Assembly: GCA_024305745.1 (NCBI GenBank)
Contig: JAHRBS010000007.1
Span: 2,914,001-2,978,000 of the forward strand
DNA: 64,000 bases
Direction: 5' to 3'
DNA from: Polyporus tsugae
Taxonomy: Eukaryota > Basidiomycota > Agaricomycetes > Polyporales > Polyporaceae
A model generated the notes under the pieces. It was not told the origin of the DNA. It saw nothing but the letters and a program-made list of their open reading frames with translations, and ran no database searches. Below are positions 46,796-55,688 of this stretch, one piece after another (position 1 is the stretch's first letter; the number at the start of each line of letters is the position of its first letter). A program made the translations under genes and the position numbers.

Positions 46796-47099
46796 GGCTA
46801 GGAGAGCCTCTCGTACAGATCGGAACTGAACTTGCTACTTCAGCCACCAGCGCGATACTCGCAGGGTTCCAGGAGCTAGAGAACGGAGAACAGGCCAAAA
46901 GTAACGCGTCGGAAGAGTGCTAGCACGATTTTTGGATACCACAAAGAGCGCAGGACAGTTTGCTGAGGTGCTAAGTAGATCGAGAACGAGTGGTATATGG
47001 CTGGGGGCAAGACGCGTACTCGGAGTCCATACGCTGCGGCGCCACCGTCGCTTGGATCTTGTCATCCATCCACCATCTTCCCGCAACTGATACCGAACA
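46796..47099. promoter_or_regulatory. Shared head-to-head promoter, MED16/PSMG3
   Basis: 304 bp between divergent start codons. No TATA box or named site was recognised. The role is inferred from layout. Confidence 0.4.
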
Positions 47100-47634
47100 A
47101 TGCTCCAGACAGCCAACACTGCCAGAGAACTGGAAGGCGTACAGACAGACGTCTTGCTGCAAGCGTTCGCGGACCGCATCGTAGTTCTGGTCACACAGCT
47201 TGGTAAAGTGGGGAGCTTGGTGAGTTGCACGCCAATACGTCCCGTCTGCATATTTTTCCTCATGCTGTCATCAGATTCAAGCCACCATTCCCTCTACCAT
47301 GCCTCTCCTACCTCCTCCTCCTCCGGATCCTGAGCATCCCAATGTCGCACCCCTCCCGGTCCCACTGCCTTCTCTGCAGCTCACACCTCTGCTTGGAAGC
47401 GCGCCATCCGACCGCGTACAAACTCTGCATTCTCTCTACGCGTCGCAGATCGCCACGCTCGTGTGGACAATGGAGGAGGCCAGCGTACTAGAAGCAGACA
47501 GACGGGCTGTGATCGTCGGAATCGCGCTGGCGAAGAGCTCAGGTCCGTCTGATTCCTCGGAACTCAACCCGCACGATCGCACTGTATTCTATGGTGTTAT
47601 GGAGATGGTGAGAGAGGTGTTGACACGAAAGTGA
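47100..47634 (+). CDS. PSMG3: Proteasome assembly chaperone 3-like
   Basis: Two exons (47100-47219, 47275-47634), 159 aa. The first exon reads GVQTDVLLQAFADRIVVLVTQ, LGKVGSL, matching human PSMG3 (PAC3) in order and spacing: G-V-x-T-x-V, then a hydrophobic strand ending VTQxGKxGxL. The second exon has a Pro-rich loop (LLPPPPPDPEHPNVAPLP) followed by LGSAPSDRVQTLHSLYASQI and RRAVIVGIALAK, which fit the PAC3 strands. PAC3 helps place alpha-subunits during 20S core assembly, with PAC4. The Pro-rich loop is an insertion relative to human PAC3. Yeast Irc25/Poc3 is the expected functional equivalent. Confidence 0.78.
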
Positions 47635-48373
47635 AGCAAAATCGTCGTGAGTGTGCCGTGCATCCAAGCAGTCCGCATGCTCCATACATCGTCGTTGACT
47701 TCCTCCTGATTGAAAGGTCTGGAAGGAGCCATGGCGTCGTACATACTACAATGAAACATCAAATTTTTATGCCATTTCCAATGGCGTCTGTTGACCAAGA
47801 ACAACTTTACATGACCAGTCCCTCCTACGGGTCAACGTTCAACGCCCACTTGATGCGTCTGTGGACGGGTTCGTTCAGGCCCGATCTTAGCTAAGGTTAC
47901 GCGAACAGACGACAATCATCGTCCAGCGGACGAAGTGCTTGCTGCCATTGATAGCGGTGAACTTGTTCGTTTGGACAAGGATACCGTCCGATGCACAAAA
48001 ACCCGCAATAGAGAAAGTAAACAACCCATAGGCGACGGTTAGTCATACAGTGGAGTTGCACTTACTCCTGGCAGAGAAGGAAGCCGTCCGAATGCAGAGG
48101 ATGGCGAATTACTCCGGGGCTTCTGCTAGTTACTTCAATTTACCTCCCTGGTACCTCCTACTTAGGCCTATCTCGGCACTGCGAGTACCGTCCGAGTAAT
48201 CTCACCAACACCATGTCTTGAAGCTCCTTCCCAATACGCACGTAACTGCAAAAACTCTCCACGAGTCGTCTATAGTACATACTAAGTCTAAACGATAGAT
48301 CTAGTGAACCTAGCAATACTCGTACAGTGAATTCAAAAAGCCAAAGCTATCCTCTATCCAAGCCACCACAGGT
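47635..48373. other. Convergent intergenic space, PSMG3/GUD1
   Basis: 739 bp between facing stops. It is AT-richer than the surrounding genes near 47990-48050 and 48270-48330. I see no gene, tRNA or repeat. Confidence 0.5.
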
Positions 48374-50286
48374 CTACTCCTTCCACTCCTTCCCACCAAC
48401 AAACCTCCCCTGCACATACACTCTCCTCACATTCCGATCGTCCCCACAAAACAAAAACCTCTCCAACATTCCCGCAAGCTCCTCCCTCTCCGTCTTCGTC
48501 CGCCCCTTCCCGTCCCTCGTCAGCCCCATCTCGAGATCCTCAGCCGTGTCCATGCCCCACACCGCCGGGTTGCCCGCATCGCTCCGGACGCTCACGACGA
48601 GCGCGTCGAACGCCTTGCCCTGCTCCAACGAGCCGATGCGCCCCTGCAGGTCGCACACCTCCGCGCCGCCTCGCGTCGCGAGGTAGAACAGGGTCGCCAT
48701 CGGCAGCTGGCGACCCGTGAAACGCGTATGCGCGGGCGCCGCGTCCGTGCGCAGGGCAACGACCTTGGCGCACATGCTGGCGTGCTGGACGGCGGTGAGG
48801 ATCGAGGGCGAGAAGCCACCCGACACGTCCGTCCCCAGCCCGACCTGGCGGGTCCCGGTGAGTTCAGATCTGGAAGAGGCAGAGACGTTTAAGAGGGACG
48901 CGAGATGGGTGTTACCTTGATACCGTGATCGAGCAGCATGCCTATTCGTGCGGACCCGCTGCGCAGGTTGAAGTTGCTCGTCGGGCAGTGGCTGATGCCC
49001 GCGTTTCGCGCCTTGATGAGCGCGACCTCCTCTTCCTCCAGATGCACCCCGTGTGCGAGGATCGTGTTCTTCCGCAACAGGCCGAACGCGTCATAGACCC
49101 CCGCGTACGTGCTCTCCTCTGAACCCTTCACCTTCGCCTTCTCCGTCCCGTTCGGCAGTGGGGGAGACTCGGGCAGCGACCCCAGCGGAAAGAGCTTCCT
49201 CGTGAGCACGATCTCGGACGCGTTCTCCGAGATGTGCGTCTGGATCGCGAGCGCAGGGTCCTCGGCCGCGAGCTTCCCCAGCCCGTCCAGGAGCGCGCCC
49301 GTGCACGAGATCGCGAAGCGCGGCGTCAGGATCGGGCGCACGAGCGGCTCGGCGGCGCCGGCGGGCGGGGGTAGGGCGCGGATGTGCGCAATAAGCTCGC
49401 GCGTGGCGGCGAGTGACGTCTCTGCTGACGGCTCGACGTAGTAGTCGGGCGAGTTCCTGTCCATGTTGCATTTCTGTGGCGCGATATGATGGTGGGTGCG
49501 CTCAGAAAGCGGGCGGGGAGGGGTTAGTGAGGAGCTTACCTACCCCGACGAATGCGCGCTGCCCTGTTGGTATACCACGCCGTCAGTCGAGAGCGCGCCT
49601 GGTGCTTCATCAGGAAGCGAAGCGAGGGCGCACCGTAGCTATGTATCACGTCTGCCAATATCTTCGTCGCTTCTGAATGGAGGGTGCCATAATAACAGCA
49701 CGTCGTAGACTTCATTTCCGCGAGTCAGTCTGAACGGCATTTCCGAACAGGACGGGCGTACGCACCCCGTAGTCTAGAGTGCGCCTGATGACGGAAGTGT
49801 ACGCCCGCTTCGCGAAGTCGGCATCCGCGAAGCGGGACTCCATGGGAAATGTGACCTCTGAGAGCCAGTCCAGCAGCTCATGCTCCTGCCCGCTTTAGGA
49901 GAGTTCAAAGCACCGTCGTGGGACAAGCAACGAGTGGACCACACACCTTCCAAGATTCGGAACTTGCGGCGCGTGCTATATTGCGGGCGATCAGAATGAG
50001 AACGGATCTGACCCGCCCCAACGCGACGCTTCGGTGGACTCACGATGTGGGTATCAACGAAGCCCGGGATTAGGAACTCTCCCAGCTTGAGGTTGAGGAT
50101 GTCCACGCTCTCCGAGGCCGCCCCATGGCGCGCGAGGACGCTCAGGATCTCGCCTGCCGCCACGTCATCCTCGATCCATTCAACGTCTCCGGTCGTGCGC
50201 GATACCGATAGCAGCGCGCGAGGGAGCGCACGGTATGCCGTCAGGGACGTTGGTGTGATGAGCGCGCCGTAGAAGACGGTGGACAT
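48374..50286 (-). CDS. GUD1: Guanine deaminase
   Basis: The enzyme converts guanine to xanthine and ammonia in purine salvage/catabolism, and is a zinc amidohydrolase. About six exons. Start ATG is 50284-50286 (MSTVFYGALITPTS). Metal and substrate motifs are LIPGFVDTHIHAPQVPNLG (HxH, across an intron), the deaminase strings CNMDRNSPDYYVE, TPRFAISCTGALLDGLG, THISENASEI, ILAHGVHLEEEE, SHCPTSNFNLRSG and the zinc Asp in VGLGTDVSGGFSPSIL. The C-terminus is ATLFYLATRGGAEV...ALVVSVRSDAGNPAVW and ends VQGRFVGGKEWKE. A MITE lies 236 bp upstream of the start codon, within the likely promoter. Confidence 0.95.
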
Positions 50287-50529
50287 ATCTCCTTCGGCCC
50301 AGGATTGAAGGGGTGCGCGCGACGAGGGTTCGTTCAAGGAGGGCTGTGGAGGATAGCAAGAAGAGAGCGCACAGATAAGCTAGCAAGGAGCCGAAGACGA
50401 AGTGCATCTCGCGCGACTGCAGCTGGCACGCTCCAGTATCCGACTTTGAACCGACCCGTGGGCGCCCCGCCAAGGCGCTCCTCTTGTCCTCGTCCGCTTT
50501 AGGAAGGTGAGTAGGATCGGCATTCTCAT

Positions 50530-50562
50530 AGGACCCGGGGCACTTCACCAAAGGTTTGTCCC
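50530..50562 (+). repeat. Left terminal inverted repeat of the MITE
   Basis: 33 bp beginning AGGACCCGGGGC and ending GGTTTGTCCC. Its exact reverse complement is at 50889-50921. The outermost base follows the target duplication ATTCTCAT. Confidence 0.95.
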
Positions 50563-50888
50563 CTCGGACCCCCCAATTTCGGCCTCAAATATGCAAACTT
50601 TCGGCCCCCAAATACGCAAAGTGGGACAAGGCTTGTGGGCGCTTAGACCACGTGAGGACGCTTCGGGCCGTTCACTTTGGGCCGACACTGGGTGAGGGCG
50701 GGCGAGCAAAAGGTGCCCTAGGTGTATTGGGAAATCCTGCTGAGTTCAACGGTAGATCGTGGTGAAATGGGCATCCGAGATGTCCACTGATACACGACTG
50801 AGGCGGGGCATACCCAAATCCGGTATGTCAAATACGCAAAGTGGCACAAGGGTAATTACCATATATGGTAAACAAAATACGCAAAGTC

Positions 50889-50921
50889 GGGACAAACCTT
50901 TGGTGAAGTGCCCCGGGTCCT
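50889..50921 (-). repeat. Right terminal inverted repeat of the MITE
   Basis: Exact reverse complement of 50530-50562 over all 33 positions, followed by the second ATTCTCAT copy. A subterminal AAATACGCAAAGT copy runs into it from 50875. Confidence 0.95.
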
Positions 50922-50929
50922 ATTCTCAT

Positions 50930-51946
50930 TTCAAGTTGTGTGCGCCTGTGGTCCACTTGCGCGACCCTGAGGCCATCTGTCTCACAACCTCGCTCAGGGT
51001 CTCGGCAGAGACGTCACTGTTCATTTCACGCCTGTTTCGCCCCATAACAAATGTATTACGGCTTTCTGTGTTGCACGAGGTTTTGAGACATATTGGTCGG
51101 GGCTAAGAGGGCATCGATAGCACAGGACACTGTGACTCTTCATATTTGTGGGAAGATGATCGACTTGCCTTTTGTCACATTAACGTGTGTGTGGTTTACT
51201 TCAATCAATTGGCGTGGACTTATGTACATCGGAACCAGTCGCTTCCCATTTAATGACGGGATGTTGTGGAGTCGAATGATCATGCTTGCTGAGAGGGATC
51301 TCCGACGCTAGCGGAACTCTGTGCAATTCGAGTACAGTACTTAGTGTCACGTTCTGGTTAGATGGTACGCTATGGACGATGAAATAACAGATCACTTCTC
51401 ACTCAACCACGTCTTGTTCCTCCGGGTGCGACAATCGTGCCGGAAACAAGGATCAACGGGTCATTCATTCCTAATCTTTGATAGACACTCTCGTTGGATC
51501 CGGCGATATATACCTCCTTGCATGAACGCCATCGAAAATAGCCACCGCTGACAACAATTTATACATATGACCACGATCAGGTCCAACTAGTCCACGACAA
51601 TATGCAATGATGCACCGCATCCGGGAGCTGCCAGTGGGTTGCCTCGCACACGGTCACGCCCGCGCAAATTCAGACTTCAGGCCCGCGCGGGTCCGCCGTC
51701 CAAAGTCGCGAAGCGCACTGGAATCGTCACCGTTACTTACGCATGGAGCGACAGGCAGCGACTTGGCCGTGGCAAAACGTATCCCTTTTCCGCGGGTTGG
51801 CGCCGGCTGTTGACAAATAAGACTTGTGTCGGAGCGAACAGACGTACGCCGCACGATCATGGAAAGCGTATGAGAAGGCGGGTGACCCGCAGTCACACGT
51901 ACAAAGGCGCCGTTCGGAGCGCGAGACGCGGCGGACGACGTTCGAC
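50930..51946. other. Region right of the MITE, no recognised gene
   Basis: About 1.0 kb. Short open frames on both strands are Arg-rich by composition and look like chance. No family match, repeat or RNA gene was seen. Confidence 0.4.
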
Positions 51947-52148
51947 GACGCGTCGTTGCGCTTCAGATAGGCCCCAACGCCATTCATGGCATCGCCATGC
52001 ATCGAAGACGCGTCGAGGAGGCCGGAGACGCGTCGAGAGGAGGAAAGACGCGTCTGTGGCTGCAAGGGCGGCATCCCACACTCAAGCCAAGCACATGGTT
52101 CCCAAGTGACATCTTGGGGAAGCGCATCAGAGAGTGACTCGAACGCGT
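51947..52148. promoter_or_regulatory. Cluster of five ACGCGT (MCB-type) sites
   Basis: ACGCGT occurs at 51948, 52008, 52028, 52048 and 52143. The first four are 8-bp palindromes GACGCGTC. Three (52008, 52028, 52048) are spaced exactly 20 bp, about two helical turns. ACGCGT is the MluI cell-cycle box bound by MBF (Mbp1/Res-Swi6) in ascomycete yeasts and controls G1/S genes. The nearest downstream gene on the plus strand is the S/T-P-rich orphan at 53140, about 1 kb away. No other gene was recognised nearby. The site role is inferred from the motif alone. Confidence 0.6.
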
Positions 52149-53139
52149 AATACTCTCGCAAACGTCGGGGATCGATTTTCCGTCCTGCGGTGCTCGTTCC
52201 TGGGCGTGGAGCCGGCGAGCACGGGTGTCGCGCGCTGGTCGCGATCGTGGGGGGACCATTCACAAGACGCCGGTAACGTACCTAGGCCTCGCATGCGCAA
52301 CATCGACGACGTGCTGCAGTGGCACTGGCACTTGCTGAAACCTCGTCTTGACCTGCCTGCTCGGTGCAACTCCGTGAAGGAAGACAAGGTGGTACCTCCC
52401 AGATGGATACATTGTTGTTGTAAGGGTCCCAGCAGAACTTCCTGTAACGCAAAGAAAGAAGGGAAGACGAAGTAGAAGGCGCCGGGCGCTATGACTGATT
52501 GGGCCGGACGCAATGCGCATTGTCTTTGAGCCGGCCGTCAAGGTAGTGTAGCAACAACAGCGGCTGCAGATGAGGCGGGCTATTAAGTAAGTACGTGCTC
52601 GACTGCCCAAGGCATCACACGAGGTCGCGCTGTAACGTGTCGTTGCAGTGGATCTGATGTGTGGGATATCAGCGTCGTTCAATTGACCGTCGACGTCATG
52701 ACATGGGCGGCACTCGGGCCACGATTGAGCTCGAGGCTCGAATCTGGTTTGCTTGCCTTGGCTATTCTCTCCCGTTTGTAGCCTTATTCCTCTGGGAAAC
52801 ATAGATATGCTGTGATTCGGTGTGGAGGAGACGAAAGGACCGAGACGGAGTTGGAGGAAGAAGACGAGCGGGAGCTTTACGCAGCGTTGGTCGAGAATGA
52901 TGGGATGCTTGGCGCTTTCGCGGGGTTCCTTCACCCTTTCACATCGGATTGGCCCCCACGTATAAAATTCTTATATACCTCCTCGTCTCCTCCTCCCTCC
53001 CCGTCTGCGTCAGGCAGCCGCACACGTCGACCGATACCCTCGGCATCACCTCACTCGCTGTCGTATTAGTCGTCGTCGTCGTTGCTTGCGCATACACCAC
53101 CTTCCACCTTCGTCTCGGCCCCCAAATCCCGACGTCGCC
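52149..53139. other. Long 5' flank of the S/T-P-rich orphan gene
   Basis: About 1.0 kb with no recognised gene. The part next to the start codon is pyrimidine-rich (tcctcgtctcctcctccctcc near 52978-53000) after a TATAAAATTC-like sequence at about 52961-52970 (cgtataaaattc), a plausible core promoter and transcription start. Confidence 0.45.
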
Positions 53140-54024
53140 ATGCCGTCTCTCCGCCGCACTCTCTCGTCTCCTTCGGTCCGCTCTTCTCCCTACAGGAACC
53201 CATCCTCCAGCGCGTCCGCCCACCCGACGCGGGCAGGTGGCCATCAGCCCCGCAGATCCTCGGGTTCGGACACCAACAGCCGTCGCGTCCTCGCAGACAT
53301 CGACTGGTGGGTTGTCCAGGATGGCCAATACGAGTTCGTGGCCCCATCAGGAGAGGAGGAAGACTCAGACGAGCAGGCTGCGGCGGAGAACGAGCAGGTC
53401 CGTCCTCAACCCGGCGCGACCGTGGTTGCGTCCGAGGACGTCGTCGCGGTACCCCCGTCCGTGGTAGCAGACCTCGCTACCGCGGTTCCGGCCACCGGAG
53501 GCTATGAGTGCCCAATACTCTCTAGCCCCCTTTGGGACGTGTCCACGGACGACTCGTTTGGGTTGAGCACTCCCGAGGTATGTTGCAGCCCCATCGCACG
53601 CCACTTTCCGGATGGTTGAACATCAGGCACGATCTCACAGGTCATGTCCCCTTTCTCCCAACTCGCGGCGCTGTCTCTTGCCCCGCGGATCCCGCTTCGC
53701 AGGCATGCGTCGGAGTCATCGCAGTCCTCGCTCGACAGCAGCTTCGAGTCCGCTCCGGGGTCCCCCTTCTTGCCCACGTACATGGACGTCATCCGGCCTG
53801 CCGCTCCCTTTTACCCGTCCGTTTTCGCATCGAGTATCGGAGCGCGTCGGCCTGCCGGTCGCGTACCTCCACTCGCCTCGAGGTCCGTCAGCTATTCGGC
53901 TGTCGAGTTCCAGATGTCCACCACGCGGTTCAGTGACAGCCGCTTCGACGACATGGTCCCAACCCCGCCGCCTTTCTTCTCTTCGACCATGGGAGGCAGC
54001 GACTTGGACGATCTCTTCTTCTAA
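53140..54024 (+). CDS. S/T-P-rich orphan protein with acidic-hydrophobic C-terminus
   Basis: Two exons (53140-53577, 53641-54024), 273 aa, in frame. No catalytic domain. The N-terminus MPSLRRTLSSPSVRSSPYRN is basic and Ser-rich, then RRSSGSDTNSRRVLADIDWW and VVQDGQYEFVAPSGEEEDSD. Seven S/T-P pairs occur (for example SSP at S10 and S16, LSSPLWD, LSTPE, GSPFLP, VPTPPPFF), possible proline-directed kinase sites. The last residues, GGSDLDDLFF, combine Asp with bulky hydrophobics like an activation or docking peptide. The aromatic segment ADIDWWVVQDGQ looks the most constrained. I do not recognise a named family. A TATA-like box and a cluster of ACGCGT sites lie upstream. Confidence 0.75.
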
Positions 54025-55688
54025 GCCGGCATCGTCTCGGTGGCTGCCATATCTTGTCGTGGACGGAGAAAAGCGTCCATGTACGCGCCTACCCTCTTGT
54101 CCTCCCCCCATCCCTGCGTAAGCCGTTGAATATTTACCGGCGTCCGGACTCATCCCGTTGTACTTCTTGGCGCGAATTCCGTTGGATATCGTGCGATATC
54201 TCGTCGCGCGTTGACCCGCTCTATGGTCCCAGTCTAGGTCCTGGTTGCCGTCGACTGCCGCGGACTTCCACCCCATCAACGCTCCATCTCCTCATCCCTC
54301 TTTCCTTCACACCATCTCATCTCGCATCATCTATGACTCTCGCATAGGCGAGAAGTCACGCATCCACATCACCCCAGGACATTGTACTCTTGCAATCTTG
54401 TTCCATCACACATCTCGTCCCGGCCCCGCTGACCCATTGTTTCGTCCGCGTCGTCTCCTGCTTTACGACCGACCGTTCTTGTTCCTCATGACGCTCACGA
54501 TGCGACGATCGTACGACCACGCGCGCACCTGGCTCTTGTGTTTCATTGCTCCACTGTCCCCGTGTCTATACCACTTCCCCGCACACCCAACATGCAACTA
54601 CGCGGGCCCCTCTCGTTCGTTCCGCAGGCCGCCGCGTCGAACCGATCCCGTGCCCGAGTTGTTCCCCCATCTCCGTCTCCGTCTTCTCTCTCTCTGCTCA
54701 TCTCTGTAACGACTAAACATGCATTCCTCTTCCCATCCCCATCTTGTCTCGGTTTTGCTGTCTTAGCGTTGTTGTTGCTTTCCCCTGCCACGTCTATACC
54801 TACCTACCTGCCTAACAAGTACCTTCCACGTACGGCCACCCACATTACTTAACTTGCAGCCGCCTTGTTGTAGTTGGCTCGATTGTCAACGTTTCTTCAC
54901 TCCTCCCAACCACAGCCCCTACCCTATTGACTCGCTTGACCGTTGACGCGTTGACGAATCACGACCCTTTACGAATGCTCGAAAAGCCCGGACCCCCCCC
55001 CCCCCCCTGCGCCCATGCCCACCTGGTGTGCGCGCGTGTGGAGAGACGGGTTAGTCGCTTCGCTATGTACGCTACAATACATAGCTGGCTGTCAATGGCG
55101 ACGTACATAAGAGTCCCCGCGCAAGCGCGGGTCTCTGAATGAATCGACGGTGTTGTAGCAACTTGCAACTGACTGCCTGCCGTCTGTCCGTTTCATTGCA
55201 CACGTCATGCAACATCAACGTCAACGTTCAACGTTCAACATTCGATAGGTCCTACTCCGACACAAACACAATACCGCTACATACCACCACCACAGCACAA
55301 TACTGACGCCGCACAAACCACCTCCAGCCAAGACCGAACCTCACCGAACAAACATCGACAACATCTCGGCGCAACAACAGCACGAAGACACCATGGCCAG
55401 TCGCCGCCTCCCCCTCGGACCCCCTCCAGACGTGCCCCATAATATACTTGTACACGGGGTGCACATATGTACGACACTATCGCGACGCGCGGGGAATTCA
55501 GATCACCCAAGGCCGAACGTCGTCGCACCAGTCCGGCCTGTATGGATGATAGATCACACCCGGCGCCGCCCCCGACCGACCGCACCATCGTCGCGGCGGG
55601 TTCGCAAGAACTGTACGGCACGCCAAGCCCCGTGCAACACAGAACACACGGTCTGCTCATGCACGGTGCACCAGGGGGCGATCGGCCG
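54025..55688. other. Long convergent intergenic space, orphan/CEG1
   Basis: 1.66 kb between facing stops, strongly C/T-rich on the plus strand near 54030-54800. It contains a C15 homopolymer (54993-55007), an ACGCGT inside repeated gttgac (54932-54957), and a degenerate TCAACGT tandem near 55215-55240. No gene, tRNA or element was recognised. Confidence 0.5.
54993..55007 (+). repeat. C15 homopolymer
   Basis: Fifteen consecutive C residues flanked by gga and tgc. It is prone to length error in sequencing and to slippage in vivo. Confidence 0.9.

Larger units (their letters stand above)
50522..50929. mobile_element. MITE with 33-bp terminal inverted repeats and 8-bp target duplication
   Basis: A 392-bp element (50530-50921) without coding capacity. 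The left terminus (50530-50562, starting AGGACCCGGGGCACTTCACC) and right terminus (50889-50921) are perfect 33-bp inverted repeats. Directly outside, ATTCTCAT occurs on both sides (50522-50529 and 50922-50929), an 8-bp target-site duplication. Inside are direct repeats AAATACGCAAAGT at 50610, 50830 and 50875, a degenerate AAATATGCAAAC at 50587, and the palindrome TTACCATATATGGTAA (50856-50871). The 8-bp duplication fits hAT-type or KDZ-type DNA transposons; the parent autonomous element is unknown. The perfect termini and duplication indicate recent insertion. Confidence 0.92.

Noticed and set aside
50337..50337. Upstream start for guanine deaminase
   Set aside because: The in-frame codon there is TTG, not ATG. 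The first ATG is at 50284-50286.
51639..52109. Arg-rich plus-strand frame over the ACGCGT cluster
   Set aside because: The Arg runs arise from the repeated acgcgtcg sequence. No homology-like segment, start context or introns.
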